From Paracoccaceae bacterium (lineage in GTDB: Bacteria; Pseudomonadota; Alphaproteobacteria; Rhodobacterales; Rhodobacteraceae): a stretch of 6,421 nucleotides of DNA. The position numbers were made by a program, and so were the translations under genes. The notes under the pieces are model-generated. The model was not told the DNA's origin and ran no database searches. It was given only the letters and a program-made list of their open reading frames with translations. The DNA lies in the NCBI GenBank assembly GCA_003545125.1, contig DQCI01000100.1:1-6421 (forward strand), written 5' to 3'. This document shows, piece by piece, positions 6,367 to 6,421 of the stretch (positions within the stretch are counted from its first letter, which is position 1; each line of letters opens with the position of its first letter).

Positions 6367-6421
6367 CGATGCCGGGCTCGCCTGCTTCGGAGCTTAACTC
6401 TGCAATGGCAGTGCGAATGGA

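Noticed and set aside
6405..6421. An ATG near the right edge that might start another gene
   Set aside because: Only five codons are visible and the possible CGGAG ribosome site is 12 bases away, which is too little to call a gene.

Overview
The window is GC-rich DNA with dense forward-strand coding and long chance open frames on the opposite strand. Its gene content fits an alphaproteobacterium, perhaps a Rhodobacterales or Rhodospirillales relative. That placement rests on composition and gene types only; there is no rRNA or other phylogenetic marker in the window.

Left block (1-3256), all on the plus strand and tightly packed: the 3' end of a c-type cytochrome resembling the C-terminal monohaem domain of TorC/DorC (electron donors to TMAO/DMSO reductases); a 195-residue DUF2478 protein that starts two bases after the cytochrome stop, with its Shine-Dalgarno inside the cytochrome gene; and a 792-residue soluble hybrid histidine kinase that overlaps the DUF2478 gene by 29 bp. 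The kinase reads: unrecognised helical N-terminal domain, short coiled coil, PAS-like region, HisKA, HATPase_c, receiver, Hpt. The spacing implies one transcription unit. The combination suggests a regulatory module attached to a (molybdo)enzyme respiratory system, but the reductase genes and the partner response regulator would lie outside the window.

Middle block (3257-4086), 830 bp without a convincing gene: a weak terminator-like hairpin after the kinase, an imperfect inverted repeat at 3453-3479, an exact triple tandem repeat of an 11-mer at 3632-3664, and a cluster of hairpin-forming inverted repeats between about 3614 and 3836. Next to the downstream gene are a weak promoter candidate and a clear TTTAGT/ACTAAA dyad.

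Right block (4087-6366): a complete 759-residue MaeB-type malic enzyme, a malic domain fused to a phosphotransacetylase-like domain, linking the TCA cycle to pyruvate and NAD(P)H. It is probably an independent unit with its own promoter. The last 55 bases hold nothing that can be called.

The most unusual items are the cytochrome/DUF2478/soluble-kinase arrangement, the unrecognised kinase sensor domain, the atypical Hpt motif, and the repeat-rich gap before maeB.
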